Below are positions 20,151 to 29,140 of a stretch of DNA of 64,000 bases, in pieces. This DNA is from Limnohabitans sp. DM1. Lineage in GTDB: Bacteria; Pseudomonadota; Gammaproteobacteria; Burkholderiales; Burkholderiaceae_C. The notes under the pieces are model-generated. The model did no database searches, was not told the DNA's origin, and worked only from the letters and a program-made list of their open reading frames with translations. The stretch covers positions 101-64,100 of the forward strand of contig NZ_CXOO01000025.1 of the NCBI RefSeq assembly GCF_001269385.1, in the 5' to 3' direction. The position numbers and the translations under genes were made by a program. Position 1 is the stretch's first letter. Every line of letters starts with the position of its first letter.

Positions 20151-20232
20151 AGCCTCTGAGCTTGATCGGCCGCTTAAGCCATTTACAAGCGCTCAGCTGG
20201 ATGAACGGGTCCATGTCTTCGCGCTATCAACA

Positions 20233-22332
20233 TCAATGAACGGTTGTGATTGCCGCCGCAGCTGCCATCAATTCCTTGCGCCGTTCGTGAAGGCTGCGCC
20301 AGCGTTGCTGGGCTTCGGGGTCTTGCCCGGTGCTGGCCTGCGACAGGGCTTCGGTTTCGAGCTGCTTGAGGCGATCGATCAGCATCATGTTGAGCAGGCG
20401 ACGCAATTCTTGCCGGGCTTCTTGCGGGTCGGGTGGTGGGGCCTCTTCCTGGCCGGGTGTCACCCCCAGATTGTCCTGGGCCATCCAGCGCTTGGCATCG
20501 TCGGCAAAGGCCTGTCCCTGCATTTCCGCTTGCAAGGCCGACCAGCCCAAAGCCCCTTGCTCATGAAACTGTGATTCGAGCCAGGCAAACAAGGGGCCAT
20601 GCGGCGCAGGCTGTGCGCAGAGCATGGCGTGGTCTTCTCCGGCCAGGGTTTCCCACAGCGCCATATTGCCCAGCAGCAGGCGGGCCGCATGGTCGGCGCG
20701 GCTGGCCGGTTGGGTGCGCGGGCCGGTGTAGACAGGCGGCTGATCACGCTTGAAGCGGCTGTTGCCCTTGAAGCCGGGTGTCCAGTTGGGATTTTTGCGT
20801 GGCCAGTTGTTGCCGCCAGCACCCGCATTGCCATAGCCACTTTGCCCCCCATGGCTGCGAGCAGCCGCCGGGTTTTGCGCAGAGCCGCCGGGCCAGGCAG
20901 GCGGCTCGCCATAGTGGGGCTCAAAGTGGGGGTATTCATCGCTGCTGGCCGCGGCCTGGCCGAAAGCCGCGTTGGCCTGTTGGGGCGAGGCCGTGGCACT
21001 GCGGGCGGCGGGGGCAAAACGTTGATCAGTCGCCGCTTGCTGGCCCCACAGGCGCTCCAGCCCGGCCGTTTCCAGCTGGATGAGTTGCGCCAGTTCTGAC
21101 AGCAGTTGCTGTTTGAGCGCGCCTTCGGGCAGCAGCTGCCACAGCGGGCGGGCCTGGCTCGACAGGCGGGCGCGGCCTTCGGCGGTTTGCAGGTCGCAGT
21201 CGGCGCTGGCCGCTTCGATCAAAAAGCGCGACAGGGGCATGGCCTGCTTGATTTGCTCGGCAAATGCCTCTTGACCAAACTCGCGCACGTAGCTGTCCGG
21301 GTCGTGCTCGGCGGGCAAAAACAAGAATTTGATGCTGCGCACATCGGTGGCGTAGGGCAGGGCCCCGTCAAGCGCCTTGCGGGCTGCGCGCCGGCCTGCG
21401 CCGTCGCCGTCAAAGCTGAAGACGACCGAGTCGGTGAAGCGGAACAGCTTTTGCACATGGTCGGGCGTGCAAGCTGTGCCCAGCGTGGCCACGGCGTTGG
21501 CAAAGCCGAGTTGCGCCAGTGCCACCACGTCCATGTAGCCCTCGGTCACCAGCACATAGCCCGCGCTGTGCAGGGCTTCGCGGGCTTCGTACAGGCCATA
21601 GAGCTCGCGGCCTTTGTGGAACACCGGGGTTTCGGGTGAGTTCAAATATTTGGGCGTTCCGCTGCCGATCACCCGCCCGCCAAAGCCGATGCACTCGCCT
21701 TTGATGTTGCGGATCGGGAACATGATGCGGTCGCGAAAACGGTCGTAGCGTTTGTCGTCTTCTTCATTCACGATCACCAGGCCCGACTCGGCCAACAGCG
21801 GGTCGTCGTATTTGGGGAAGATGCTCGCCAGTGAGCGCCAACCTTCGGGTGCGTAGCCCAGGCCAAAGCGCTTGGCGATCTGGCCCGACAGGCCCCGGCC
21901 CTTGAGGTAGTCGATGGCGTGCGGTGTGATCTTGAGCTGGTCGCGGTAAGCCTCGCCCGCTTTTTCGAGCACATCGCTCAGGCTGTCTTGCTTGGCCTTG
22001 GCGGCTGCGGCGCGGGCGCGGTCTTCGGGCGACTGCTGTTCTTCGGGCACCACCATGCCGGTTTGCTGGGCCAGGTCCTTCACCGCTTCGATGAAGGTCA
22101 TGCCCGCGTGCTCCATCAAAAAGCCGATGGCGTTGCCGTTTTTGCCGCAGCCAAAGCAATGGAAGAACTGTTTGGTGGGGCTGACGCTGAAGCTGGGCGA
22201 TTTTTCGCCATGGAAAGGGCACAGGCCCATGAAGTTGGCGCCGCCTTTCTTGAGCTGCACGTACTTGCCCACGATGTCGACCACGTCGACGCGGGACAGC
22301 AACTCCTGGATGAAAGACTGGGGGATGGCCAT
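20233..22332 (-). CDS. dnaG: DNA primase DnaG
   Basis: 699 residues. The N-terminal CHC2 zinc finger has Cys38, His41, Cys59 and Cys62 (CPFH...CFGC). The catalytic region follows, with NIKGECIGFGGRVIG, the TOPRIM motif VTEGYMDVVAL and the metal-binding DGDGAGRRAA. A long Gly/Ala/Pro/Asn-rich linker (about residues 440-560) precedes the C-terminal helicase-binding domain. It lays RNA primers for the replication fork. Unlike in many proteobacteria, dnaG is not next to rpsU and rpoD here, at least on the cysE side; the flanking gene upstream is an acyl-CoA synthetase. Confidence 0.96.
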   Translation of the reverse strand: MAIPQSFIQELLSRVDVVDIVGKYVQLKKGGANFMGLCPFHGEKSPSFSVSPTKQFFHCFGCGKNGNAIGFLMEHAGMTFIEAVKDLAQQTGMVVPEEQQSPEDRARAAAAKAKQDSLSDVLEKAGEAYRDQLKITPHAIDYLKGRGLSGQIAKRFGLGYAPEGWRSLASIFPKYDDPLLAESGLVIVNEEDDKRYDRFRDRIMFPIRNIKGECIGFGGRVIGSGTPKYLNSPETPVFHKGRELYGLYEAREALHSAGYVLVTEGYMDVVALAQLGFANAVATLGTACTPDHVQKLFRFTDSVVFSFDGDGAGRRAARKALDGALPYATDVRSIKFLFLPAEHDPDSYVREFGQEAFAEQIKQAMPLSRFLIEAASADCDLQTAEGRARLSSQARPLWQLLPEGALKQQLLSELAQLIQLETAGLERLWGQQAATDQRFAPAARSATASPQQANAAFGQAAASSDEYPHFEPHYGEPPAWPGGSAQNPAAARSHGGQSGYGNAGAGGNNWPRKNPNWTPGFKGNSRFKRDQPPVYTGPRTQPASRADHAARLLLGNMALWETLAGEDHAMLCAQPAPHGPLFAWLESQFHEQGALGWSALQAEMQGQAFADDAKRWMAQDNLGVTPGQEEAPPPDPQEARQELRRLLNMMLIDRLKQLETEALSQASTGQDPEAQQRWRSLHERRKELMAAAAAITTVH

Positions 22333-22460
22333 AAGAGGGCTATTTTCGCCGATAAGGGCGGTTCATCCCGTGCAGGTTTCGGGGCAAACCAGCATGGATT
22401 TCAGCGCTGGGTCAGGCAAACTGTTCAACATCCAACCGTTAGCCGATACAGGACCCGTTC

Positions 22461-24118
22461 ATGACTGATACCAAAGTCAGCATCTTTGACCAAGACTTGC
22501 CCCAAACCCCCGCCAACCACGCGCCGATTTCGCCCTTGAGCTTCATCGAGCGCACGGCCGAGGTCTACCCCCAGCGTCTGGCCATCGTGCATGGCGATTT
22601 GCGCAGGACTGGGCCACCACTTACCGCCGCACCCGCCAGCTGGCCAGTGCGCTGGCGCAGGCGGGCATTGGCAAAAACGACACGGTGGCTGTGATGCTGC
22701 CCAACACGCCGCCGATGGTGGAGGCGCACTTCGGCATCCCCATGGCCGGGGCGGTGCTCAACGCCCTGAACACCCGGCTGGACCCGGAGACCGTGGCTTT
22801 CATGCTCGACCACGGCGAGGCCAAGGCGGTGATCGTGGACCCGGAATTTGCGGGGGTGATGAAAAAAGCCCTGGCGCTGCGCCAGTCCACTCGGCCCTTG
22901 TTGGTCATCGATGTGGAAGATGCGCTGTACACCGGCCCCACCGACAAGCTGGGTTCGGTGACTTACGAAGACTTTGTGGCCAGCGGCGACGCCGACTTTG
23001 CCTGGAGCCTGCCCGCCAACGAGTGGGACGCGATTGCGCTGAACTACACCAGTGGCACCACGGGCAACCCCAAAGGCGTGGTCTACCACCACCGGGGCGC
23101 GGCGACGAACGCGATCTCCAACATTCTGGAATGGGACATGCCCAAGCATGCGGCCTATTTGTGGACGCTGCCCATGTTCCATTGCAACGGCTGGTGTTTC
23201 CCGTGGACGGTGGCGGCGCGTGCGGGCGTGAACGTGTGTTTGCGCAAGGTGGACGCGCAGGCCATGTTTGATGCCATGCGCGACCATGGTGTCACCCATT
23301 ACTGTGGTGCGCCCATCGTGCACGGCCTGCTGGTCAACGCCCCGGCCGCGATGAAGGCGGGGGTGCCCGCAGGCATTAAGGCGATGGTGGCGGGTGCGGC
23401 ACCCCCGGCCTCGATGATCGAGGGCATGGAGCAGATGGGCTTTGACTTGACCCATGTGTACGGCCTGACCGAGGTCTATGGCCCGGCCACCGTGTGCCCC
23501 AAACACCCCGAGTGGGACGCGCTGGACATTGGTGACCGCGCACGTCTGAATGCCCGCCAAGGCGTGCGTTACCACCTGCAGCGTGATGTGCGGGTGCTCA
23601 ACCCCGAAACCATGCAGCCCGTGCCACAAGATGGCGAGACCATGGGCGAGATCATGTTCAAGGGCAACATCACCATGAAGGGTTACCTCAAGAACCCCAA
23701 GGCCACGCAAGAGGCCTTTGCGGGCGGCTGGTTCCACAGCGGCGACTTGGCGGTGCAGTACCCCGACGGCTATTTCAAGATCAAGGACCGCAGCAAAGAC
23801 ATCATCATTTCGGGTGGTGAGAACATTTCATCGATCGAGGTGGAAGACGTGTTGTACCGCCACCCCGCTGTGCTGGCGGCTGCCGTGGTGGCCAAGCCCG
23901 ATGCGCGCTGGGGCGAGACGCCTTGCGCCTTTGTGGAGCTGAAGGCCGATGCCCAGGTCACAGCCGAGCAGATCGTGGCGCATTGCAAGCAGCATTTGGC
24001 GGGCTTCAAGGTGCCGCGGGCTGTGGTGTTTGGCGAGTTGCCCAAGACCAGCACGGGCAAGATTCAGAAGTTTGAATTGCGCAAGCAGGCGGGGTCTGCA
24101 GCGGCGATTGACGTTTGA
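22461..24118 (+). pseudogene. Acyl-CoA synthetase (AMP-forming) with a frameshift near residue 50
   Basis: ATG 22461 gives a proper N-terminus (PISPLSFIERTAEVYPQRLA, then IVHGDLRRT). At about 22611 the frame changes by -1, and the true sequence resumes as WATTYRRTRQLASALAQAGI and so on to 24118. Joined, it is about 552 residues, the expected size. All ANL motifs are present after the break: YTSGTTGNPKGV, VYGLTEVYGPATVC, GWFHSGDLAVQYPDG, KDIIISGGENISSIEVE and PKTSTGKIQKFELR. It would activate a medium- or long-chain acid to its CoA ester. A single missing base near AGGACTGGGCC explains the break. A sequencing error cannot be excluded, in which case this is an intact gene. Confidence 0.85.
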
Positions 24119-24163
24119 ACGAAAAAAGAGGCTCCTTGCGAGGGCCTACTTCACCTTGAAGAG

Positions 24164-24186
24164 CACCGCCACCCAATAGGGCGGTG
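24164..24186. terminator. Possible terminator hairpin between convergent genes
   Basis: CACCGCC and GGCGGTG form a 7 bp stem around a 9-nt loop, between the acyl-CoA synthetase and the porin, which converge. No T-run follows on either strand, so this is a weak candidate, perhaps Rho-assisted or only a chance palindrome. Confidence 0.35.
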
Positions 24187-24200
24187 GTGCGTCAGACTGA

Positions 24201-25274
24201 TCAGAAGTCGTAGCGCATGCCGATGGACACGCCTGATGCAGTCTTGCCAATGGTTGAAGAGGGGGCAGCCGTGCGGCCTTCTTTCCATGGGTTAATTGTG
24301 CTTTGTGAATCGTTGTCTACGCTGGCGTAGTTGGCATAAAAGCGCAGCGCTTTGTCATAGCGATACTCGCCACCCAGGGTGTACATGCTGGCGTTGGCAT
24401 TTGCTGCGTCGGCTTTGCGGTCCATGTAGTGGGCTTTGAGGGCGATATTTGGCGCAACCATGTACTCCATACCCAAGCCTGTGACATCGGCGCTCTGATT
24501 TTTGTTGCCTGAAGAGGTGATCGAGTCAGCCGTTTGGTAAAAGCCCATCACGCGCAGTACGGGTGTCAGCTTGTAGCTGATGGCGGCGCGTGTGGCCTCG
24601 CGTTTGCGGGTGGTGGCTGTGCCTGCACCGTAGTTCTCGAAAGCCAATGTGGCCTCCAAACCGCCGGCTTTGTAGCCCAATGAGGCGCTCGTCGCGTCTT
24701 CTTTGTTTTCCACAGCGCCGTTGTTGGTCGCGCTGGTGCCGGAGTGGAACGAATACGCCACCTTGGCTTGGAAACCGTTCATCACGGGCGACTGGTACTC
24801 CAACATGTTGTTCAGGCGCTCGTCGAACTTGGCATCACCCACACGGGTCAGGTTGCGCATGTCGCCGAGCTGGTCGCCAAACAGGTTGAAGGGCTCGCGT
24901 GCTGTTTTGAACGGGGTGTCGAACTTGCCTGCGCGCACGGTACCGAAATCGCCCTGCAAGCCTGCAAAGGTGTCGCGTGAGCCCAAACGGTTGTTGGTGT
25001 CACCTGTGGCGTTGCTCAGGTTGAGTTGGATTTCCTGTTCGATTTGCCAGATACCGGTCAGGTTGCCGATTTTCTTGCTGCCTTTGAAACCCAGACGCGA
25101 AGCGTTGCTGGACAGGTTGTTGCGCTTGTAGCTCGCGCCGTCGTCCAACTGGTCGACCGAGAAGCTGGCGCGACCGTAGATTTCAAGCAGGCCGTCGACT
25201 TTGACTTGGGCTTGTGCCAAGGGGGCTATGGCCAAAAGGGTTGCGGTGGCGATGAAGGTTTTCGAGAATTTCAT
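24201..25274 (-). CDS. Gram-negative general porin
   Basis: 357 residues: a signal peptide (ends LAQAQ), then a sixteen-strand type beta-barrel ending in the aromatic residue typical of porins (SIGMRYDF). The N-terminal VKVDGLLEIYGRASFSVDQL and the GRASF/LG-FKGSKKIGN segments match the Porin_4/OmpC-like group of Comamonadaceae. It forms a channel for small solutes in the outer membrane. Loops rich in charged residues (around TTTRKREAT) line the pore. No co-regulated partner is visible beyond the TRAP and Nudix genes nearby. Confidence 0.94.
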   Translation of the reverse strand: MKFSKTFIATATLLAIAPLAQAQVKVDGLLEIYGRASFSVDQLDDGASYKRNNLSSNASRLGFKGSKKIGNLTGIWQIEQEIQLNLSNATGDTNNRLGSRDTFAGLQGDFGTVRAGKFDTPFKTAREPFNLFGDQLGDMRNLTRVGDAKFDERLNNMLEYQSPVMNGFQAKVAYSFHSGTSATNNGAVENKEDATSASLGYKAGGLEATLAFENYGAGTATTRKREATRAAISYKLTPVLRVMGFYQTADSITSSGNKNQSADVTGLGMEYMVAPNIALKAHYMDRKADAANANASMYTLGGEYRYDKALRFYANYASVDNDSQSTINPWKEGRTAAPSSTIGKTASGVSIGMRYDF

Positions 25275-25388
25275 TGTTCAAACTCCATGTAAAGAACAGA
25301 CGAAGTTTCTGTTCTTGACGTGACGTCTGCATGAAATTCAGATGAAGATTTGATGATGCAGCCCAACGCTCAAAGCTTCATAGGCGCA

Positions 25389-25937
25389 TCACTCGATATC
25401 GAAGGCGTGTGTGCTGAAGCGTCCTGCACGGCGGTCTGCAAAGTAATGCTCCAGCGTTTCCTTGACGGTGCGAAAGGCCAATTCGTCCCAAGGAATTTCG
25501 TCTTCTTTGAACAAGCGTGCTTCCATGGTTTCGTGCCCGGGGTCGAACACGTCGCTGGTCAGGCGGGCGCGGTAATACAGGTGCACCTGGCCGACACGCG
25601 GCACGCTCATCACGGTGAGCAAGTCTTCCATGATGAACTGCGCACCGGCTTCTTCGGTGGTCTCGCGGGCCGCGCCTTGCGCGGTGGATTCACCCAGCTC
25701 CATGAAGCCTGCGGGCAAGGTCCACTTGCCTTTGCGCGGCTCGATGTTGCGCTTGCACAGCAGCACCTGGTCACCCCAATGGGGCACGGTGCCCACCACG
25801 TTCAGAGGGTTTTCGTAGTGCACCGTGTGGCAAACGGTGCAAATGGCGCGCTGCTTGGTGTCGCCGTCGTCGGGCAAACGGTAAGCCACCGATGCGCCGC
25901 ACTGGCGGCAGTGTCGAATGGCTTCTCGTGTGTACAT
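25389..25937 (-). CDS. Nudix hydrolase with a zinc-ribbon N-terminus
   Basis: 182 residues. The N-terminal CRQCG...CTVCHTVHYENPLN is a four-Cys zinc ribbon. The Nudix box reads GFMELGESTAQGAARETTEEAG (G-x5-E-x7-R-E-x2-E-E-x-G; about residues 75-96), so the catalytic Glu residues are intact. Such proteins cleave nucleoside-diphosphate-linked compounds, possibly NADH; the substrate is not predictable. The start is 2 bp after the stop of dctM, so it is the last gene of the TRAP operon, probably coupled. Confidence 0.9.
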   Translation of the reverse strand: MYTREAIRHCRQCGASVAYRLPDDGDTKQRAICTVCHTVHYENPLNVVGTVPHWGDQVLLCKRNIEPRKGKWTLPAGFMELGESTAQGAARETTEEAGAQFIMEDLLTVMSVPRVGQVHLYYRARLTSDVFDPGHETMEARLFKEDEIPWDELAFRTVKETLEHYFADRRAGRFSTHAFDIE

Positions 25938-25939
25938 GG

Positions 25940-27256
25940 TCAGAGTTTCAAGACAAATAGAACGACGGAGGGCACAAAGACGATCAGCAAGATGCGCAAA
26001 AGGTCAGAGGCCAGGAAAGGCATGACGTAAAGGAAGATGTCCTTCATGGGCACGTCTTTCGTCATGCTGCTGATGATAAACACGTTCATGCCCACGGGTG
26101 GCGTGATCAGGCCAATCTCCACAACCATCAGTGCCAATATGCCAAACCAGATGGCTTTGGACTCGGGGTCCATGCCCCACAAATCAATGCCCATGATGAT
26201 GGGAAAGAAAATCGGGATGGTCAGCAGCAGCATGGACAAGCTGTCCATCACGCAGCCCAGCACCAGGTAGATGGCGATGATAGTGAACAGCACGGCCAGC
26301 GGTGACAAGTCCATGCTGACCACCCACTTGGCCAGTTCGGTGTTGACTTGGGTCAGCGCCAAAAACACGTTCAACACGTCCGCACCCAGCAAGATCAGGA
26401 AGATCATGCCCGTGCCTGCGGCTGCGCCATACAGGCATTGCATGAAGCCCTGGCCGCGCAGGCCACCCGACTTCCAGGCCACAAAGGCTGTGGCCACCGT
26501 GCCGATGGAGGCGGCTTCGGTGGGGGTGAAAAAGCCGCCGTAAATGCCGCCAATGACCACCATGAAAATCAACAAGACTGGCCAGGTTTCAGCCAGGGCT
26601 GTGAGGCGCTGCGTCCAGCTGAAACGGTCACCCCGTGGGGCATCTTTGGGACTGACGCGGGCAATGATGCCGATCACCACCATGTAACCAATGGCGGCGA
26701 TGATGCCCGGCACAAAGGCCGCCAAAAACAGCTTGGCGATGTTTTGCTCGGTGATGATGGCGTAGATGACCAAGGGCACGGAGGGCGGAATCAAAATGCC
26801 CAAGGTGCCGCCCGCTGCGATCACGGCGGCGGACAAGCGTTCGGAATAGTTGTGCGCTTTGAGCTCAGGCAAAGCCACTTGGCCCATGGTGGCTGCGGTG
26901 GCCAGCGAAGAGCCGCAAATCGCCCCAAAGCCTGCGCACGAAGTCACAGCCGCCATGGCCATGCCGCCGCGCCAGTGGCCGATCATGGCGTTGCCCGCCT
27001 TGAACAAGGCCTTGGACAGGCCGCCTTGGGTGGCAAATTGGCCCATCAACAAAAACAGGGGCACCACCGACAGGTCGTAAGTGGAGTAGCGGGCAAAGGC
27101 CGCATTTTTGAAAAAACTCATCAACGGGTCCCAGCCCGCGACAAAGGTGTAACCCATCGTGCCCGTGAGCAGCATGGCCACGCCAATGTGGACCCGCAGC
27201 GCCAACAGCAGCAGCAGGACCGCAAACATCAAACTACCCCATTCGATGCCGCTCAT
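25940..27256 (-). CDS. dctM: TRAP transporter large permease (DctM)
   Basis: 438 residues with about twelve hydrophobic segments, the usual DctM size. Typical blocks: VPLFLLMGQFATQGG, GTLGILIPPSVPLVIYAI and GMNVFIISSM. It forms the sodium-driven channel part of a tripartite ATP-independent periplasmic transporter. I chose ATG 27256, whose TGA/ATG overlap with dctQ (ATGA) indicates coupling; a longer frame would extend into dctQ. The substrate is set by dctP, not by this protein. Confidence 0.94.
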   Translation of the reverse strand: MSGIEWGSLMFAVLLLLLALRVHIGVAMLLTGTMGYTFVAGWDPLMSFFKNAAFARYSTYDLSVVPLFLLMGQFATQGGLSKALFKAGNAMIGHWRGGMAMAAVTSCAGFGAICGSSLATAATMGQVALPELKAHNYSERLSAAVIAAGGTLGILIPPSVPLVIYAIITEQNIAKLFLAAFVPGIIAAIGYMVVIGIIARVSPKDAPRGDRFSWTQRLTALAETWPVLLIFMVVIGGIYGGFFTPTEAASIGTVATAFVAWKSGGLRGQGFMQCLYGAAAGTGMIFLILLGADVLNVFLALTQVNTELAKWVVSMDLSPLAVLFTIIAIYLVLGCVMDSLSMLLLTIPIFFPIIMGIDLWGMDPESKAIWFGILALMVVEIGLITPPVGMNVFIISSMTKDVPMKDIFLYVMPFLASDLLRILLIVFVPSVVLFVLKL

Positions 27257-27774
27257 GATTGGATCTCTTTCATTTTTTCGAAGGCACGGTACAAGGCCGT
27301 GAGGGACAACAGCGCAAACGAGGGCACCAGCGGCACATAGGCCCACCAGGTGGGAATTTCCAGCAGCATCGAGGCGTCAAAGTTGCCCCGCAAATCGAGC
27401 ATGCCTACAGTCACACGCCAGCTGATCAGGCCAGAGAAAAACGCCAGCAACAAGTTGGCCAAAGTGTCGAGCACGGCGTTGAGCCGGGCGGGCGCATTGG
27501 CGGTGAAGAAATCCACAATCACATGGCCCGAGATCCAGTGCGTGTAGGGCAGCGACATGGCCACAGCGCCCGCGCACAAAAACTGCACCAGTTCAAAGTC
27601 GCCCAGCAGTGGGGCATCAAAAAAGGAACGGCCGACGATGCTGCGCAAGGACATGAAGGCCATGGTCAACAAGGTCAAGCCCGACAAAACGGCTAAAAAT
27701 TTACTCAAACGGTCCAACACCCAGCCCAATCCTTGGTACTGGCGTGTGGATAAAACATGGACGGCTTCTGCCAA
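27253..27774 (-). CDS. dctQ: TRAP transporter small permease (DctQ), TTG start
   Basis: About 173 residues with four membrane segments, typical of DctQ. An AGGAG box at 27782-27786 lies 8 bp before TTG 27774, right after the terminator hairpin. The frame can be extended upstream to a GTG/ATG in the hairpin itself, but there it would translate the stem sequence, so the TTG start is preferred. DctQ joins the binding protein and DctM. GRSFFDAPLLGDFELVQF and WISGHVIVDFFTANAPARL are typical loops. Confidence 0.88.
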   Translation of the reverse strand: MAEAVHVLSTRQYQGLGWVLDRLSKFLAVLSGLTLLTMAFMSLRSIVGRSFFDAPLLGDFELVQFLCAGAVAMSLPYTHWISGHVIVDFFTANAPARLNAVLDTLANLLLAFFSGLISWRVTVGMLDLRGNFDASMLLEIPTWWAYVPLVPSFALLSLTALYRAFEKMKEIQS

Positions 27775-27791
27775 GGGGCTTCTCCTAGGGA

Positions 27792-27824
27792 CAAAAAAAT
27801 GGGGTGGGCCGCAGCTCACCCCAT
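27792..27824 (-). terminator. Terminator/attenuator hairpin between dctP and dctQ
   Basis: Read on the minus strand, ATGGGGTG and CACCCCAT pair perfectly (8 bp) around a 10-nt loop and are followed by a run of seven T. It lies 26 bp after the dctP stop and just before the dctQ Shine-Dalgarno. Partial read-through would give more binding protein than permease, a common arrangement in such operons. Confidence 0.82.
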
Positions 27825-27849
27825 GGAATTCCAAACAAGACCGAGGTCT

Positions 27850-28884
27850 TTACTTGGTGTATTGCTTGATCAGGTCCTGGGCATCCTTGAGCATGGCGGC
27901 ACCGTTGAGGCCGCGCTTGTTCATGCCATCCACCCACTCGTTGTCCTGCTCGTCGGTGGCCTTTTTCCAGCGTGCCAGCTCAGACGGTGGAATCACCGAG
28001 ATGGTCTGAGTTTTGGTGTCGGCAAACACTTTGCGGCCAGGCACATCGTTGCCCTCTTGTGTGCCACCCAGGAAAGCAGAGAACTCGCGACCGGAGTTCT
28101 TGTCGATCACGGCTTTCAAGTCAGCAGGCAGCGACTCGTACTTGGCCTTGTTCATGGGCACCACGAACACGGTGGTGTACAGGGCTGGGAAGCTCTTGTC
28201 TGTTTCGGCGCTGAACTTGGTCAGCTCATGCACCTTCAGGCCGGGCGCGACTTCGTAGGGAATCACTGCGCCATCGATCACGCCCTTGGACAAAGCTTCA
28301 GGCACCTGAGGCACGGGCATGCCCACGGGTGTGGCACCCATTTTGGCGAGCATCTTGGTCACGTTGGCTGTGGGGGCACGCATCTTCATGCCCTTGAAGT
28401 CTTCCATCTTGGTGATGGGCTTGTCGCGGGTGAAGATCACGCCTGGGCCGTGCACGTGAACGGCCAGCAGTTTCACATCCTTGTGCTCGTCCATGGCGTT
28501 CTTTTGCACGAAGTCCCATGCGGCGCGGCTGGTGGCGGCGGCATTGGTCATGGTGAAGGGCAGCTCGAACACTTGGGTCTTGGCAAAACGGCCAGCCGAG
28601 TAACCGGCCACGGTCCAGACCACGTCGGCCACGCCGTCTTTGGCTTGGTCATACAGCTGCGGTGGGGTGCCGCCCAACTGCATGGCCGGGAAGATTTGGC
28701 ACTGCAAGCGGTCTTTGGAGTCGCGAGCAATGTTTTTGCACCAATCGCCCAACATCGTGGTGTGCTGAATGGACTGAGGGCCCAGAAAGTGGTGCACTTT
28801 CAGGGTGATGGTCTGTGCGTGAACGCCAAAACCTACGGCCATCAGGCCTGCGGCCAAGGCCGTTTGTTGTAAGAACTTCTTCAT
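27850..28884 (-). CDS. dctP: TRAP transporter solute-binding protein (DctP)
   Basis: 344 residues. A signal peptide (MKKFLQQTALAAGLMAVGFG, cut near VHAQ) precedes the binding protein: HHFLGPQSIQHTTMLGDWCK near the N-terminus, then the strand-and-hinge segment KMEDFKGMKMRAPT, which contains the conserved Arg that clamps the ligand carboxylate, and EALSKGVIDGAV. It binds an organic acid in the periplasm for the DctQM pair. The ligand (C4-dicarboxylate, keto acid or aromatic acid) is not resolved. First gene of the operon, with a palindrome 43-58 bp before its start. Confidence 0.93.
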   Translation of the reverse strand: MKKFLQQTALAAGLMAVGFGVHAQTITLKVHHFLGPQSIQHTTMLGDWCKNIARDSKDRLQCQIFPAMQLGGTPPQLYDQAKDGVADVVWTVAGYSAGRFAKTQVFELPFTMTNAAATSRAAWDFVQKNAMDEHKDVKLLAVHVHGPGVIFTRDKPITKMEDFKGMKMRAPTANVTKMLAKMGATPVGMPVPQVPEALSKGVIDGAVIPYEVAPGLKVHELTKFSAETDKSFPALYTTVFVVPMNKAKYESLPADLKAVIDKNSGREFSAFLGGTQEGNDVPGRKVFADTKTQTISVIPPSELARWKKATDEQDNEWVDGMNKRGLNGAAMLKDAQDLIKQYTK

Positions 28885-28926
28885 CGACTTGTCTCCATCA
28901 TGGGTTGAAAAACGAAATGATAAACC

Positions 28927-28942
28927 AACCGAGCGGTCGGTT
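28927..28942. promoter_or_regulatory. Palindromic operator upstream of the TRAP operon
   Basis: AACCGAGCGGTCGGTT is an almost perfect palindrome (arms AACCGA/TCGGTT) about 43-58 bp before the dctP start. This form resembles operators of TetR-family repressors. No TetR gene lies in the window; the nearest regulator is the MarR gene at 29963, which prefers other half-sites. Confidence 0.55.
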
Positions 28943-29073
28943 AATGAAAAGAATGACGCCCGTGGTGCTCAGCTTGGGTCACCTTAAAGTCCCTTGAATT
29001 GCAATGTATATGAATTAAGTTGCAACTTTGGAGGCTATTTTTAGGGGTTAACCCTTTGTGTTGCGGGGCGTGT

Positions 29074-29100
29074 GCACTTTTGTTCAATGAACAAAAGTGC
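29074..29100. repeat. Perfect 12-bp inverted repeat after the FAH gene
   Basis: GCACTTTTGTTC and its exact reverse complement flank a 3-nt loop (AAT). TTTT follows on the plus strand. It lies 41 bp downstream of the fumarylacetoacetate-hydrolase-family stop, so it may be the terminator of that transcript, although on that strand no T-run follows; an operator function is an alternative. It is a good hairpin in RNA. Confidence 0.6.
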
Positions 29101-29140
29101 TTTTATGGCAGGCCCAACTGCGTTCTGACCACCTTTCAGG

